This document shows, in pieces, positions 42,342 through 50,795 of a stretch of 64,000 nucleotides of DNA. This DNA is from an uncultured Treponema sp. (GTDB taxonomy: Bacteria; Spirochaetota; Spirochaetia; Treponematales; Treponemataceae), in NCBI GenBank assembly GCA_946411505.1, contig CAMKEG010000004.1, positions 124,001-188,000 on the forward strand, read 5' to 3'. The stretch's first letter is position 1. Every line of letters starts with the position of its first letter. The notes below the pieces were generated by a model. It saw only the letters and a list, made by a program, of their open reading frames with translations, was not told the DNA's origin and searched no databases. Made by a program: the position numbers and the translations under genes.

Positions 42342-44801
42342 ATGAAAAAACTTGCAGGTTTTATATATCATTACAATTCCCTTACTCTAAAACTTTTTCC
42401 CGCAGGAAAGCATAATGAGATTGACTGGAACAACATAGCTTTTTCTGACGGAAACTTTGACTTTTTTCTTTTAAAAGATTCTGGAGCAAGCGAAAAATCC
42501 TATGTGGAGTATTCAACAGACTCCGACTACAATATAAATCCCCTTCGCTTAAAAGAAACTGTCCGCTATAAGTGCCAGATTTTAGATTCTGACAATCCAG
42601 ACAAAAAAGAAAACTATAAGCTTCACTTTAAGAATGAAAGCAACAAGTTTTTGAAAACAGAAAAAGACGATGAGAAAAGCATTGTCTTTCAGTTCATAAA
42701 TTATCTTGGAAAGTCCGAGCTGTGCTTTGAGACAGATAATAAGCCGTTAGCTCTTTCTTTTGAAATTGTGCCTGATAAAATCAATTATGAAACTGATTAT
42801 GTAAACCTTACACAAGCTATTGCAGAAGAATGTTCTGCTTTGCTTTTAGAATATTCAAGCCCAACATCGCTTTCGTTTTCTCAAGATTCTGAAAAGCAGC
42901 AGAAAACTGCATTGGAGCAATTCATTTTTTTGCGGCAGTTCTGCTATGCAGATAACATCGAAAGCCTTTTTGCTTCAATTAAACGTAATCCAGACCGTAT
43001 TCTTATAGAAGAAGATGAACTAAAGCCTTTTGAACAGGGTGTGCCGTCTAAACGGTTTTTCACAAATCCGTTTTCACATTCCCGTAATTGGAATGATTCG
43101 GGTAACGGCGTCTTTCTTCCTTCTGAAATTGCAGTTACTCATAAATGTGAAAGCCTTGATACACCTGCAAACAGATTCTTGAAGTTTGCTCTGAATGCAT
43201 TTCTGGAGATTTGCGAAAATATCATAGTCTATGTTGAAAAATCTTCCGTGTATTATAGCGAAGCTTCCAAAATAAAAAATCATATTGAGAATATTTTTCA
43301 GGATTCCTTCTTTGATGATGTTCAAGATTTGACCTTAATGCCTGTAAACAATCAGGTTCTGGAAAAGCGTGAGGGCTATTCGCAGATTTTCAACGCATTC
43401 TCTATGGTGGATTTGGCTCTGCAACTTGACTGGAAAGGCAAAGAGGATATTTATTCCGGTGAGTCTAAGAATACCGCGCTTTTGTATGAATACTGGCTTT
43501 TCTTTGAGCTTAGAAAGATTATATCTAAAATTGAAGGTTGTTCTCCAATCATAAAAAATGAGAATGATTCATTTATAAAAGAAAATGACGGCCTTGCAAT
43601 TTCTCTTTGCCAAGACAAAAAATCAGTTCAACATTTTGAAACAGAAAATCAGAAAATTGATTTGTATTATAACAGAACTTTCAGCCACAAGGCTTTTGAA
43701 AAATCAAAGTACGAAGGCTCATATTCTCGCCCGTTCCGTCCGGATTACACGATTGCAATTTATCCCAAGGCTTATGCGGATGAAAATAAAGCTGTGGAAG
43801 ATGGCGTTGTAAGCTATATTCACTTTGACGCAAAATACCGGCTGGAAGATTTGAGTCCGTTCATAAATAACGAAGAATCAGAAGATGAAATCAATAAAGA
43901 AATCATCGCGGAAAAAAGCGACAGCGTGATGAATACTTATAAACGCGGTGATTTACTAAAAATGCACACCTACAATGACGCAATCCGCAGGTCTGTCGGA
44001 AGTTATGTCTTATATCCTGGAATAGACAATAAAGATGGAAAACGCTTTTCTGTATACGAAGAGATTCTGCCGGGAGTCGGCGCTTTTGCAATTCGTCCAG
44101 GCGATATAACTAATAGAGAGCTAAATGCTGGCGAAAAAGCCGTCAAAAATTTCATAAAGGAAGTTGTTGAGTTTAATGCCAATCCTGCAAGCCGTAATGC
44201 AAGGACAGATTATTTTGAAAAGATGATAGCAGAATCACCGAGCGAAAGCAATTCTGTTGATTCCACAAAAAACGACTCAAACTTGTATATGCTTGGTTTT
44301 ATGCGAAGCGAATACTCTGATTGGCTAAAACAAAATCATCTTGTTCCGTTATCTGCTGATGATTCAAATTTCTTCCAGTTGGATGACGGAATATATTTTT
44401 ATTATCACGCGATTCGAGACGGGTATGTGTATCCGCTTCATAAGAATATAGCAAAAGCAAAATATTTTTGCGCATCAACAACAGATTTTGGAACGCATAA
44501 AATAATTTCTGATTTAAAAATTGAACCGTGGGTTGCGGAAATAGAATCAACGGAATTGGTTTCTTCAGAAATTCTAGCCCTAAAATTGAAAGAAATGAAT
44601 AATGGGAATGGTTATATTCAGCAGAAAAACTTTAAAGCGCAATTTTATTATTTGGTTCATTTAAGGAATATTCGCGCTGTAAATGTTTCAAGCGATAAAT
44701 TTACGACAATAGATTCTGGCAATATTGCGATAAGTCCATATTCGCCAAAAATCATCCAAGCAACCGGCGAACCCAGCCTTTCGGAGATACTCTCAAAATG
44801 A
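42342..44801 (+). CDS. DUF2357 / PD-(D/E)XK nuclease, McrC-like partner
   Basis: 819 residues from the ATG at 42342 (a TTG 15 codons upstream lies inside the third palindrome and is less likely). The N-terminal two-thirds fits DUF2357 proteins (FLRQFCYADNIESLFASIKRNPDRIL; LDTPANRFLKFALNAFLEICENI). The C-terminal half contains a PD-(D/E)XK nuclease: LYEYWLFFELRKI, then FRPDYTIAIYP, IHFDAKYR and LLKMHTYNDAIRRSVGSYVLYPG. DUF2357 proteins accompany McrB-like ATPases and play the McrC role, cutting modified or foreign DNA. The final ~180 residues are an extra region I do not recognise. The stop overlaps the NUDIX gene by 4 bp. Confidence 0.85.
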   Translation: MKKLAGFIYHYNSLTLKLFPAGKHNEIDWNNIAFSDGNFDFFLLKDSGASEKSYVEYSTDSDYNINPLRLKETVRYKCQILDSDNPDKKENYKLHFKNESNKFLKTEKDDEKSIVFQFINYLGKSELCFETDNKPLALSFEIVPDKINYETDYVNLTQAIAEECSALLLEYSSPTSLSFSQDSEKQQKTALEQFIFLRQFCYADNIESLFASIKRNPDRILIEEDELKPFEQGVPSKRFFTNPFSHSRNWNDSGNGVFLPSEIAVTHKCESLDTPANRFLKFALNAFLEICENIIVYVEKSSVYYSEASKIKNHIENIFQDSFFDDVQDLTLMPVNNQVLEKREGYSQIFNAFSMVDLALQLDWKGKEDIYSGESKNTALLYEYWLFFELRKIISKIEGCSPIIKNENDSFIKENDGLAISLCQDKKSVQHFETENQKIDLYYNRTFSHKAFEKSKYEGSYSRPFRPDYTIAIYPKAYADENKAVEDGVVSYIHFDAKYRLEDLSPFINNEESEDEINKEIIAEKSDSVMNTYKRGDLLKMHTYNDAIRRSVGSYVLYPGIDNKDGKRFSVYEEILPGVGAFAIRPGDITNRELNAGEKAVKNFIKEVVEFNANPASRNARTDYFEKMIAESPSESNSVDSTKNDSNLYMLGFMRSEYSDWLKQNHLVPLSADDSNFFQLDDGIYFYYHAIRDGYVYPLHKNIAKAKYFCASTTDFGTHKIISDLKIEPWVAEIESTELVSSEILALKLKEMNNGNGYIQQKNFKAQFYYLVHLRNIRAVNVSSDKFTTIDSGNIAISPYSPKIIQATGEPSLSEILSK

Positions 44802-45199
44802 AAACCCTCCGCGTCGTCGCTGCAGTCATATTCCGCGCCACTGCCCAAGGACAGCGCCAGGTCTTTGCCACGGCGCGCGGTTACGGCGACTGGAAGGGCT
44901 GGTGGGAATTTCCGGGCGGAAAGATTGAGGCGGGCGAAACGGCCCAGGAGGCGCTTGTCCGCGAAATCCGCGAGGAGCTTGCGTCGGAAATCAGCGTCGG
45001 CAAAAAAATCGCGGACGTTGAATGGGACTACCCGGACTTTCACCTTAGCATGCAATGCTTTGAATGCGCCTTGGTCTCAGGCGGCTTGGTCTTGCTGGAA
45101 GCACAAAGCGCGGCATGGCTTGGCGCGGACGACTTGCGCTCTGTCAAATGGCTTCCGGCGGACGAGGCGATTTTGGACAAGGTGGCCGCGGCCTTGTAG
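44798..45199 (+). CDS. NUDIX hydrolase, MutT/CTP-pyrophosphohydrolase type
   Basis: 133 residues. The Nudix box is complete: GGKIEAGETAQEALVREIREELASEI (G-x5-E-x7-REUxEE). The short length and WWEFPGGK are typical of MutT-like (d)NTP pyrophosphohydrolases that clean oxidised or non-standard nucleotides. Codon use is GC-rich, like the main chromosome, so the island ends exactly at this start codon. It overlaps the DUF2357 stop by 4 bp (ATGA); no strong ribosome-binding site is seen. Confidence 0.9.
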   Translation: MKTLRVVAAVIFRATAQGQRQVFATARGYGDWKGWWEFPGGKIEAGETAQEALVREIREELASEISVGKKIADVEWDYPDFHLSMQCFECALVSGGLVLLEAQSAAWLGADDLRSVKWLPADEAILDKVAAAL

Positions 45200-45215
45200 C
45201 CCGCGCCTTTTGGTC

Positions 45216-45244
45216 TTGCAAACGATTTTTTGCGGCGCTATCAT
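45216..45244 (+). promoter_or_regulatory. Promoter of the 2H phosphoesterase gene, leaderless
   Basis: TTGCAA, 17 bp, TATCAT, then 6 nt to the ATG at 45251. The -35 box lies within a copy of the short TTTTGGTCTTGCAAAC repeat. Confidence 0.65.
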
Positions 45245-45250
45245 TTGTTT

Positions 45251-45880
45251 ATGCAAAACATTTTGACGCCAAAGCATTCCACCTACACAGTTTCGCTTTG
45301 CTTTGACGGCGCGGCGGCCCAGCGCCTTGTGGACGCGCAAAAACGTCTTGCGCAAATTTGCGGAAACAATTTTTTAATCGAACATTCGGTTCCGCCGCAC
45401 GTCACGTTGGGAGCCTTTCACGCGGAGCCCGGCGCTCTGCCCAAATTGCAAAAAGCCTTTGACGGTTTTGCACAGGCGGCGCGCGGCGTTTTGGGCGAGC
45501 GCGGCTTTGATTTGGAATTTGCCGGCGCGGATTCTTTTTTGGACAAGGTGGTTTTTCTTGCGGCAAAAAAAGATTCGCCAAGCTTTGTTTCTTTAAAAAC
45601 GCTGAACGAAATCCTGCACCAAAAATTTCTTCCTTTGTTTGAAGCGGGAAGTAACAAAAATTATTTGCCGGAGCGCTGGCTTCCCCACGCGGCGCTTGCC
45701 GTAAAGCTAAGGCCCGACCAGTTTAAAAAATGCGTCGCGTTTCTGGCGCATGCGTCCGATTGCAGCGCCCCGCTTCTTGGGCCTGCGTCCGATTTTGTTC
45801 TTCCCCAGTCGTCGCGAGTCGCCGCTCTTTCGCTTGCGCTTTGCAAGCCCTACACGGAACTTTGCCGCGCCGCTTTTTAG
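45251..45880 (+). CDS. 2H phosphoesterase family (2'-5' RNA ligase-like)
   Basis: 209 residues. Two H-x-T/A-x motifs define the 2H fold: PPHVTLGAF (~44-52) and LPHAALAVKL (~145-154). Members act as cyclic phosphodiesterases or 2'-5' RNA ligases on RNA ends or cyclic nucleotides. The second motif has Ala instead of Ser/Thr, which is seen in some relatives and may lower activity. Single gene with a leaderless-type promoter, next to the NUDIX gene. Confidence 0.75.
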   Translation: MQNILTPKHSTYTVSLCFDGAAAQRLVDAQKRLAQICGNNFLIEHSVPPHVTLGAFHAEPGALPKLQKAFDGFAQAARGVLGERGFDLEFAGADSFLDKVVFLAAKKDSPSFVSLKTLNEILHQKFLPLFEAGSNKNYLPERWLPHAALAVKLRPDQFKKCVAFLAHASDCSAPLLGPASDFVLPQSSRVAALSLALCKPYTELCRAAF

Positions 45881-45952
45881 TCAGGAATAAATTTTAGGCA
45901 TCCCGCCGCCCCGTTTTTGGTCTTTAGTCCGTTTGAGGTTATCGCGCGCGCC

Positions 45953-46933
45953 TCACCTCCGCATCTTCCTTACCGCCGCCGCGCGCTTTAAGGCCACGTG
46001 CGCAACGATGCAGGCCAAAATCACTAGCCCTCCAAAAACGCTGGACGCGCTGGGAACTTCGCCCGCAAAAAGCGCGACCCAGACCGGGTTCATCATCGGC
46101 TCTATCATCGTGATGATTACGCTGCTTAGCGCGGGAACTTTTTCTATTCCGATGGAAAGAAGGACGGCGGGCAAGCCTATTTGAAAAACGCCCAGGCACA
46201 AGAGGGCGGGATATGACATGGCGCTTTGCGGAAGGCCCGCTTTTACGATGAACGGAATCGCGAACAAAAACGACAAGAGGCACGACAAATTCAACGAATC
46301 GGAAGGCCGCGTGTTCTTTGCCCGCCGCAAAAAAATCGTGGTTCCGCCGTAAGTCACTCCCGACAAAAGCGCCAAAATGTTTCCGGCCATTTGGCCGCCG
46401 CCAAGGTCGCCCCACAAAAGCAAGACCATTCCGGCCAAGATTCCGGCCACAGCGGCGATGTCAATCCAGTCGCTTTTTTCGCCGGCCAAGAGCGGTCCAA
46501 AAATTATTATGTAAATCGGATTTGTGTATTGCAATAAAATTGCGTTGGCGGCGGTTGTCATTTTTGTCGCGGGAACAAATAGCAGCATTGTGGCCGCGTA
46601 AAAAAATCCGCCGAGCAAAAGGTTTGTCGTGGCGCGCCAGTCGATTTTTTTGGGCCGCGTTTTTTGGCCTTGCCTACGATTTTCGTTGCCCGCCTTTTGG
46701 CCTTGCAAACTATTTTCGTCGCGGCGGACAAAAAGTTTTGGCGGCCGCCTAAAGGCAATCGTCACCGTTAGCATTCCCAAAAGGCTTCTGACGCCGGCGA
46801 TGGCAAGCGCGTCCCACTTTATCAATTTTATGACAAGGCCGCCAAAGCTCCACAAGAGCGCGCACAAGGCAAGCGCGGCCACCGGGTTCATGGCCGGCTT
46901 TTTGGTCTTGCAACCATTTTCTGTTTGGTCCAT
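45953..46933 (-). CDS. EamA/DMT-family transporter with inserted short repeats
   Basis: 326 residues with ten hydrophobic helices in two EamA repeats (ALCALLWSFGGLVIKLI...; LLGGFFYAATMLLFVPATKMTTAANAILLQYTNPIY... and VPALSSVIITMIEPMMNPVWVALFAGE). Such proteins export or import small metabolites. The ATG at 46933 lies 1 nt after the AMP-ligase stop. The N-terminus (TENGCKTKKPA) and the first loop (ENSLQGQKAGNENRRQGQKTR) are encoded by three copies of the TTTTGGYCTTGCAAAC repeat, i.e. inserted DNA read in frame. It is the last gene of the ACP/AMP-ligase operon and may export or move its product or precursor. Confidence 0.85.
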   Translation of the reverse strand: MDQTENGCKTKKPAMNPVAALALCALLWSFGGLVIKLIKWDALAIAGVRSLLGMLTVTIAFRRPPKLFVRRDENSLQGQKAGNENRRQGQKTRPKKIDWRATTNLLLGGFFYAATMLLFVPATKMTTAANAILLQYTNPIYIIIFGPLLAGEKSDWIDIAAVAGILAGMVLLLWGDLGGGQMAGNILALLSGVTYGGTTIFLRRAKNTRPSDSLNLSCLLSFLFAIPFIVKAGLPQSAMSYPALLCLGVFQIGLPAVLLSIGIEKVPALSSVIITMIEPMMNPVWVALFAGEVPSASSVFGGLVILACIVAHVALKRAAAVRKMRR

Positions 46934-46934
46934 T

Positions 46935-48905
46935 TTATTCTTCTTTTGCAAACAGCGCCTGGATTTCAAGCTTTTTGTGCTTGCCCTGCAAGTCGCTGGG
47001 GAGAGCGTCAAGGAAGCGCCATTTTTTGGGGATGACTACGTTCTCAAAAAAGTCCATCAAAAAGTCGTGGAAGAACATGTTGATGTCAAACTTTTTGGCG
47101 CCTTCAAATTTTTTCTTTCCCGCGTCGTTGAATTGAATCGCGGCGGCTAAGTACTGGCGCCTGTCATTCATCGCGACGACGCAAACGTCTCGGACAAGGC
47201 CGGTCTGCAAAAGACGGTTCTCCACTTCTGTCAAAGAAACGCGCTTTTCTTCTATCTTAACGATTGAATCCGAGCGGCCTTTCATGATAAAGCGGCCGTC
47301 CGGGTGGATGTCTACCAAGTCCGCGGTGGCAAAGCCCGCCGGGTCTTTGATGTAAGGCGACTTGATTACAAGGCAGCCGTCCTCGTTCTTCCAAATTTGC
47401 GCGTTGTCAAAGGGCGTCCACTCCAAGCCGTTTTTGCTTTGCCTGTAGGCAATGCCGCTGGTCTCTGTGCTGCCGTAAACTTCCACCGGCCAAAAGCCAA
47501 AAACCTCGTTGGTCTTCTTGGCAACTTCGGGCAAAAGGACGCCGCCGCTCGTAAAAATAAAGCAGTCGTTCAAGGGAAGCTTTTCTTCCACCTCGTTGGT
47601 TCTCTTTAAAAAGGCTGGAACGGCGATAATAATGTAGCGCTCGTCGGAAAGCTTTTCAAACTCGTTTGGAATTTCTATTCTCTTCCTGCGGAACGGAACT
47701 CCGGCGGCAAAGGGGAGCGCGATAGTGAACAAAAAGCCGTAGATGTGGTGCTGGCTTACGGTGGCGACAAGCTTTCGCTTTTGGAATTCCGCTCCCCACT
47801 TGCTGAATACAAACGCGTTGTCTTCGTTAAACTCGGTCATGCGCTGGATCACGTCCTTGGGCTTTCCGGTGCTTCCCGAAGTGAACATGTGGATGCGCGT
47901 GTCGTCGGCGACAATTTTCGGGGCCGTCCTTATTTCTTCCTCCGTAACTTGCGGAGCGTTCTTTAGCAAGTCGGGAATAAAGTCCGAGTCGGCGACGCCT
48001 TCCGAGTCGGTAAAAAAGGCGTAGCCCGGCTTTCGCATTTCCTTTAAAAATTCCGGCGTGATGTTTGCGGTAAGCATTACCTGCTTTTTGCATTGCAAGA
48101 GCGCGACAAAGGTGACCAAAAAAAGCCAGTAGTCGTTGCAGTGCAAAATGAACTCGTCGGCGTTCTTGGCGGCGATGACCTTTCGCATCCGCGCGCTGTC
48201 GGTCAAAAAGTCCAGCCAAGTCTTGTATTGGCCCTTGGACCAAACGTCGTCGTAGCAAAGAATGTAATCGTCCGCGCGGCTGTCCGCCTTAAAATTTGTG
48301 ATTGGAAAGTAGCCTGTCATTTTTTTGTTCACCTTCTTCCTTATAAAAAATTCCACAGCAAAAATCAGTCCCATTATTATATACGAAAGCCCGCCGTTGT
48401 AAACCGCCCAGACCCGTTCGCTTCCGTAAAAGGCCGTCCAAGCGGCGGCCAGGCTGTTCAACACAAAAAAGCCGCACCAAACAAGCGTCACCTTTTTGCA
48501 ATAGGCTTCCACGCGGCCCTTAAACGGCGAGCCTAAAATCGACTTGTCCTGCAGCGTGGCGAACCTAAAGATTATGTTGGGCGGCGAGGCCAGGCTCATC
48601 GCAAAGACAAAGAAAAAAGTTCCGCACACCGCCAGCGGATAAAGCTTTAAAAACAGCGCCGAGTTTGTGGCAAAGCAAAGAGAGCCTGCCAGCAAAAAGA
48701 AAATCGAAGAAATTAAATTTTTAGGATTAAGCTTTCGACTTCCGCCCCTGCCCTTGGAAGCGTTGCCCGTGGCGGACAAAAATAGGACAAGGGCCAGCGC
48801 GACGGCGCACAAAGAAATAATCCTGACCGGCGCTTTGAAAACCGCAAGGAGAACAAAGACCAGTACAGGATATAAGACGCCCGCTATGGCGAGCAAGATT
48901 TTCAT
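46935..48905 (-). CDS. Membrane-anchored AMP-dependent ligase (acyl-CoA/ACP synthetase)
   Basis: 656 residues. The first ~190 residues hold five to six hydrophobic helices, resembling the small COG4648-type membrane protein of aryl-polyene clusters, here fused to the enzyme. An ANL adenylating domain follows: MFTSGSTGKPK (A3), VYGSTETSGIA (A5), DIHPDGRFIMKGRSDSIVKIEEKRVSL (A7/A8) and GKHKKLEI with the terminal catalytic Lys (A10). It should activate an aromatic or fatty acid as acyl-AMP and load it on one of the two carrier proteins encoded just upstream. It ends 1 nt before the EamA gene. Confidence 0.87.
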   Translation of the reverse strand: MKILLAIAGVLYPVLVFVLLAVFKAPVRIISLCAVALALVLFLSATGNASKGRGGSRKLNPKNLISSIFFLLAGSLCFATNSALFLKLYPLAVCGTFFFVFAMSLASPPNIIFRFATLQDKSILGSPFKGRVEAYCKKVTLVWCGFFVLNSLAAAWTAFYGSERVWAVYNGGLSYIIMGLIFAVEFFIRKKVNKKMTGYFPITNFKADSRADDYILCYDDVWSKGQYKTWLDFLTDSARMRKVIAAKNADEFILHCNDYWLFLVTFVALLQCKKQVMLTANITPEFLKEMRKPGYAFFTDSEGVADSDFIPDLLKNAPQVTEEEIRTAPKIVADDTRIHMFTSGSTGKPKDVIQRMTEFNEDNAFVFSKWGAEFQKRKLVATVSQHHIYGFLFTIALPFAAGVPFRRKRIEIPNEFEKLSDERYIIIAVPAFLKRTNEVEEKLPLNDCFIFTSGGVLLPEVAKKTNEVFGFWPVEVYGSTETSGIAYRQSKNGLEWTPFDNAQIWKNEDGCLVIKSPYIKDPAGFATADLVDIHPDGRFIMKGRSDSIVKIEEKRVSLTEVENRLLQTGLVRDVCVVAMNDRRQYLAAAIQFNDAGKKKFEGAKKFDINMFFHDFLMDFFENVVIPKKWRFLDALPSDLQGKHKKLEIQALFAKEE

Positions 48906-48907
48906 GG

Positions 48908-49144
48908 TTACGCGATGAGCAAGTCGATTACGTTCTCGACAGTCTTGGCGTTCTTGAACATCTCCGGGTCAATCTGTTTTCCGGGCATGTACTGCTTGAG
49001 CTTTGAAAGCAAGTCGACCGCGTCGATTGAATCCAAGTCCAAGTCCTCAAAAAGCTTTGAGTCCAACTTTACTTCGCTTTTGTCGATTTCAAAGTCGCTT
49101 TCAAGAACTTCCTGAATTTTTCCGAACAATTCTTCTTTTGTCAT
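48908..49144 (-). CDS. Acyl carrier protein 1
   Basis: 78 residues with the carrier-protein signature DLDLDSIDAVDLLSKL, whose Ser receives the phosphopantetheine arm. It is acidic and helical as expected. A GGAGGAAACG ribosome-binding site precedes the ATG. It lies between a second carrier protein gene and the AMP-ligase gene, the arrangement of aryl-polyene clusters. Confidence 0.9.
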   Translation of the reverse strand: MTKEELFGKIQEVLESDFEIDKSEVKLDSKLFEDLDLDSIDAVDLLSKLKQYMPGKQIDPEMFKNAKTVENVIDLLIA

Positions 49145-49161
49145 TTCGTTTCCTCCAAAGT

Positions 49162-49422
49162 TTATTTTCCGCTTTCGGAATTGATGAATTCCGCCAAGGC
49201 GTTGACGCTGGCAAAATGCTTTTTGCTGTCGTCGCTTTCGGCGGAAAGCTTTACGTTGAATTTCTTTTTTAGCGCCACGCCCAATTCAAGCGCGTCGATA
49301 GAGTCCAAGCCCAATCCGCTTCCGAACAAGGGCTCGTCGTCTTTGATGTCTTCCGGAGTCGTGTCCTCAAGTTCCAGCGAACTGATTATCAACTCCTTAA
49401 TCTGCTGTTTCAAGTCGGCCAT
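49162..49422 (-). CDS. Acyl carrier protein 2
   Basis: 86 residues with LGLDSIDALELGVALKKKF, the phosphopantetheine site. It differs enough from the adjacent carrier protein to be a separate type rather than a recent duplicate. I chose the ATG at 49422; a TTG three codons earlier is possible. The promoter at 49434-49462 ends 11 nt before it and there is no Shine-Dalgarno, so translation may be leaderless. First gene of the operon. Confidence 0.9.
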   Translation of the reverse strand: MADLKQQIKELIISSLELEDTTPEDIKDDEPLFGSGLGLDSIDALELGVALKKKFNVKLSAESDDSKKHFASVNALAEFINSESGK

Positions 49423-49433
49423 AGTATTCAAAA

Positions 49434-49462
49434 AGTATAAAGCGCTTTTTGCCCTTTGTCAA
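49434..49462 (-). promoter_or_regulatory. Promoter of the ACP/AMP-ligase operon
   Basis: Reverse strand TTGACA, 17 bp, TATACT; the likely start of transcription is about 5 nt before the ATG at 49422. Confidence 0.8.
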
Positions 49463-49695
49463 GGAACGAGCCGGTCTCCGCCAGGCCGCGCAAGCGTCGG
49501 GAGCCGCTTTTCCGTTTTTATTTTTTATGCGAAAATTCTTCCAAAATTCGCTTTTGTTGCGCAAAAATAGTGAATATCGTTATATCTTTTAGGCAAAAAT
49601 GCCCTTATAATCAAGAAAAACTGAAAAATAGTTATGTTTTTTGCAACAATGCCGGCGCCTGCCGCCGTTCGTTGAAAAAAATTGCAAAAAAAAAT

Positions 49696-49724
49696 TTGAC
49701 AAAAGGCAAAAGCCGTGCGACAAT
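49696..49724 (+). promoter_or_regulatory. Promoter of the galactan-locus LacI gene
   Basis: TTGACA, 17 bp, GACAAT; 7 nt separate it from the ATG at 49732. An additional TATAAT lies near 49605. Confidence 0.6.
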
Positions 49725-49731
49725 GGAGAGT

Positions 49732-50757
49732 ATGAACAACCGGTTGCGCAATTCAGACAAGATTACGATGGACGTAATCGCCAAAGAGCTTGAGGTTTCA
49801 AAGACCACAGTTTCCCGCGCCATTTCAGGCAAGGGAAGGGTTGGCGCTGAAACGCGCGACAGGGTGCTCAAATACATTGAATCCTTGGGCTACAAGCCCA
49901 ACTCAATGGCGCAGGCTTTGGCCGGAAGCAAGACATACAACATAGGCGTCGTCGTTCCTGACACGGACGAGCGCGGCGGCGCCCCCTTCTTCAAGGACTG
50001 CCTTTTGGGAGTCAGCCGGTCGGCCGCGCGCAGGGATTACGACACCGTTTTGGCCGTCGTCTCGTACGACAACGACAACATCAGCCGCTTGGAGCGCCTG
50101 GTCAACGGCCGCCGCGTGGACGGCTTTGTTTTGACGCGCGGAGACAAGGGCGGAAAAATTTCCGCCTACTTGCGCTCGCAGGAAATGCCCTTTGTCTTGG
50201 TTGGAAGCGATTCCAGGCAGGACGTCTGCCAAATAGACAGCGACCAAAAGGACGGCTGCTGCGAGCTTACGGCCCAAATGCTGGCCCAAAGTCCCAAGGG
50301 AGTCGCCTTGCTCGCCGGCTCCAAGGAAATGGACGTCGAGCGCCTGCGCTACGAAGGCTACGAGCGGGCTTTTGATTTGTCCGGCCGCAAGGTTGACGAA
50401 GGCCTTGTTTTTTGGAATTCGGAAGACAGGCTTGAGGAAGTTCTGGAAAGAATTTTGGCGGCCGAAATTGAATGCGTGGCTTGCTCCGACGACTTGCTCT
50501 GCTTGAAGGTCATGGAAACGTTGAGGAGGCGCGGCGTTTCCGTTCCGGAGCGAATAAAAGTGGTTTCGTTTTTTGACAGCGAAGACTTGGAATACAACGA
50601 TGTTCCTGTCACCGCGCTTCATGTCGACACAAAGGCGCTCGGCGAAAGGGCCGGCGATTTGCTCATCGACATAATTGACGGCAAAAATCCGGAAGCTCGC
50701 AATTACGCGAAGAGTTCGGTTTTGTATAGAAGTTCATTCCGCGACAACGCGGGCTGA
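49732..50757 (+). CDS. LacI-family regulator of the galactan locus
   Basis: 341 residues. The LacI HTH reads ITMDVIAKELEVSKTTVSRAISGKGRVGAETRDRVLKYIESLGYKPNSMAQAL at ~11-64, followed by a periplasmic-binding-protein-like sensor domain (YNIGVVVPDTDERGG...; VDGFVLTRGD; ECVACSDDLLCLKVMETLRRRGVSVPERIKVVSFFD). An upstream in-frame ATG at 49723 overlaps the -10 box, so I start at 49732. It is 38 bp upstream of the binding-protein gene in the same direction, and probably represses or activates this operon in response to a galacto-oligosaccharide. The ligand is inferred from the neighbouring GH53 gene. Confidence 0.9.
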   Translation: MNNRLRNSDKITMDVIAKELEVSKTTVSRAISGKGRVGAETRDRVLKYIESLGYKPNSMAQALAGSKTYNIGVVVPDTDERGGAPFFKDCLLGVSRSAARRDYDTVLAVVSYDNDNISRLERLVNGRRVDGFVLTRGDKGGKISAYLRSQEMPFVLVGSDSRQDVCQIDSDQKDGCCELTAQMLAQSPKGVALLAGSKEMDVERLRYEGYERAFDLSGRKVDEGLVFWNSEDRLEEVLERILAAEIECVACSDDLLCLKVMETLRRRGVSVPERIKVVSFFDSEDLEYNDVPVTALHVDTKALGERAGDLLIDIIDGKNPEARNYAKSSVLYRSSFRDNAG

Positions 50758-50795
50758 AAAAAAACTGGCTTTAATTTTCATAAGGAGGATATTTT

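Noticed and set aside
31575..45000. Prophage or integrative element
   Set aside because: No integrase, transposase, structural or replication genes, and no flanking direct repeats were seen.
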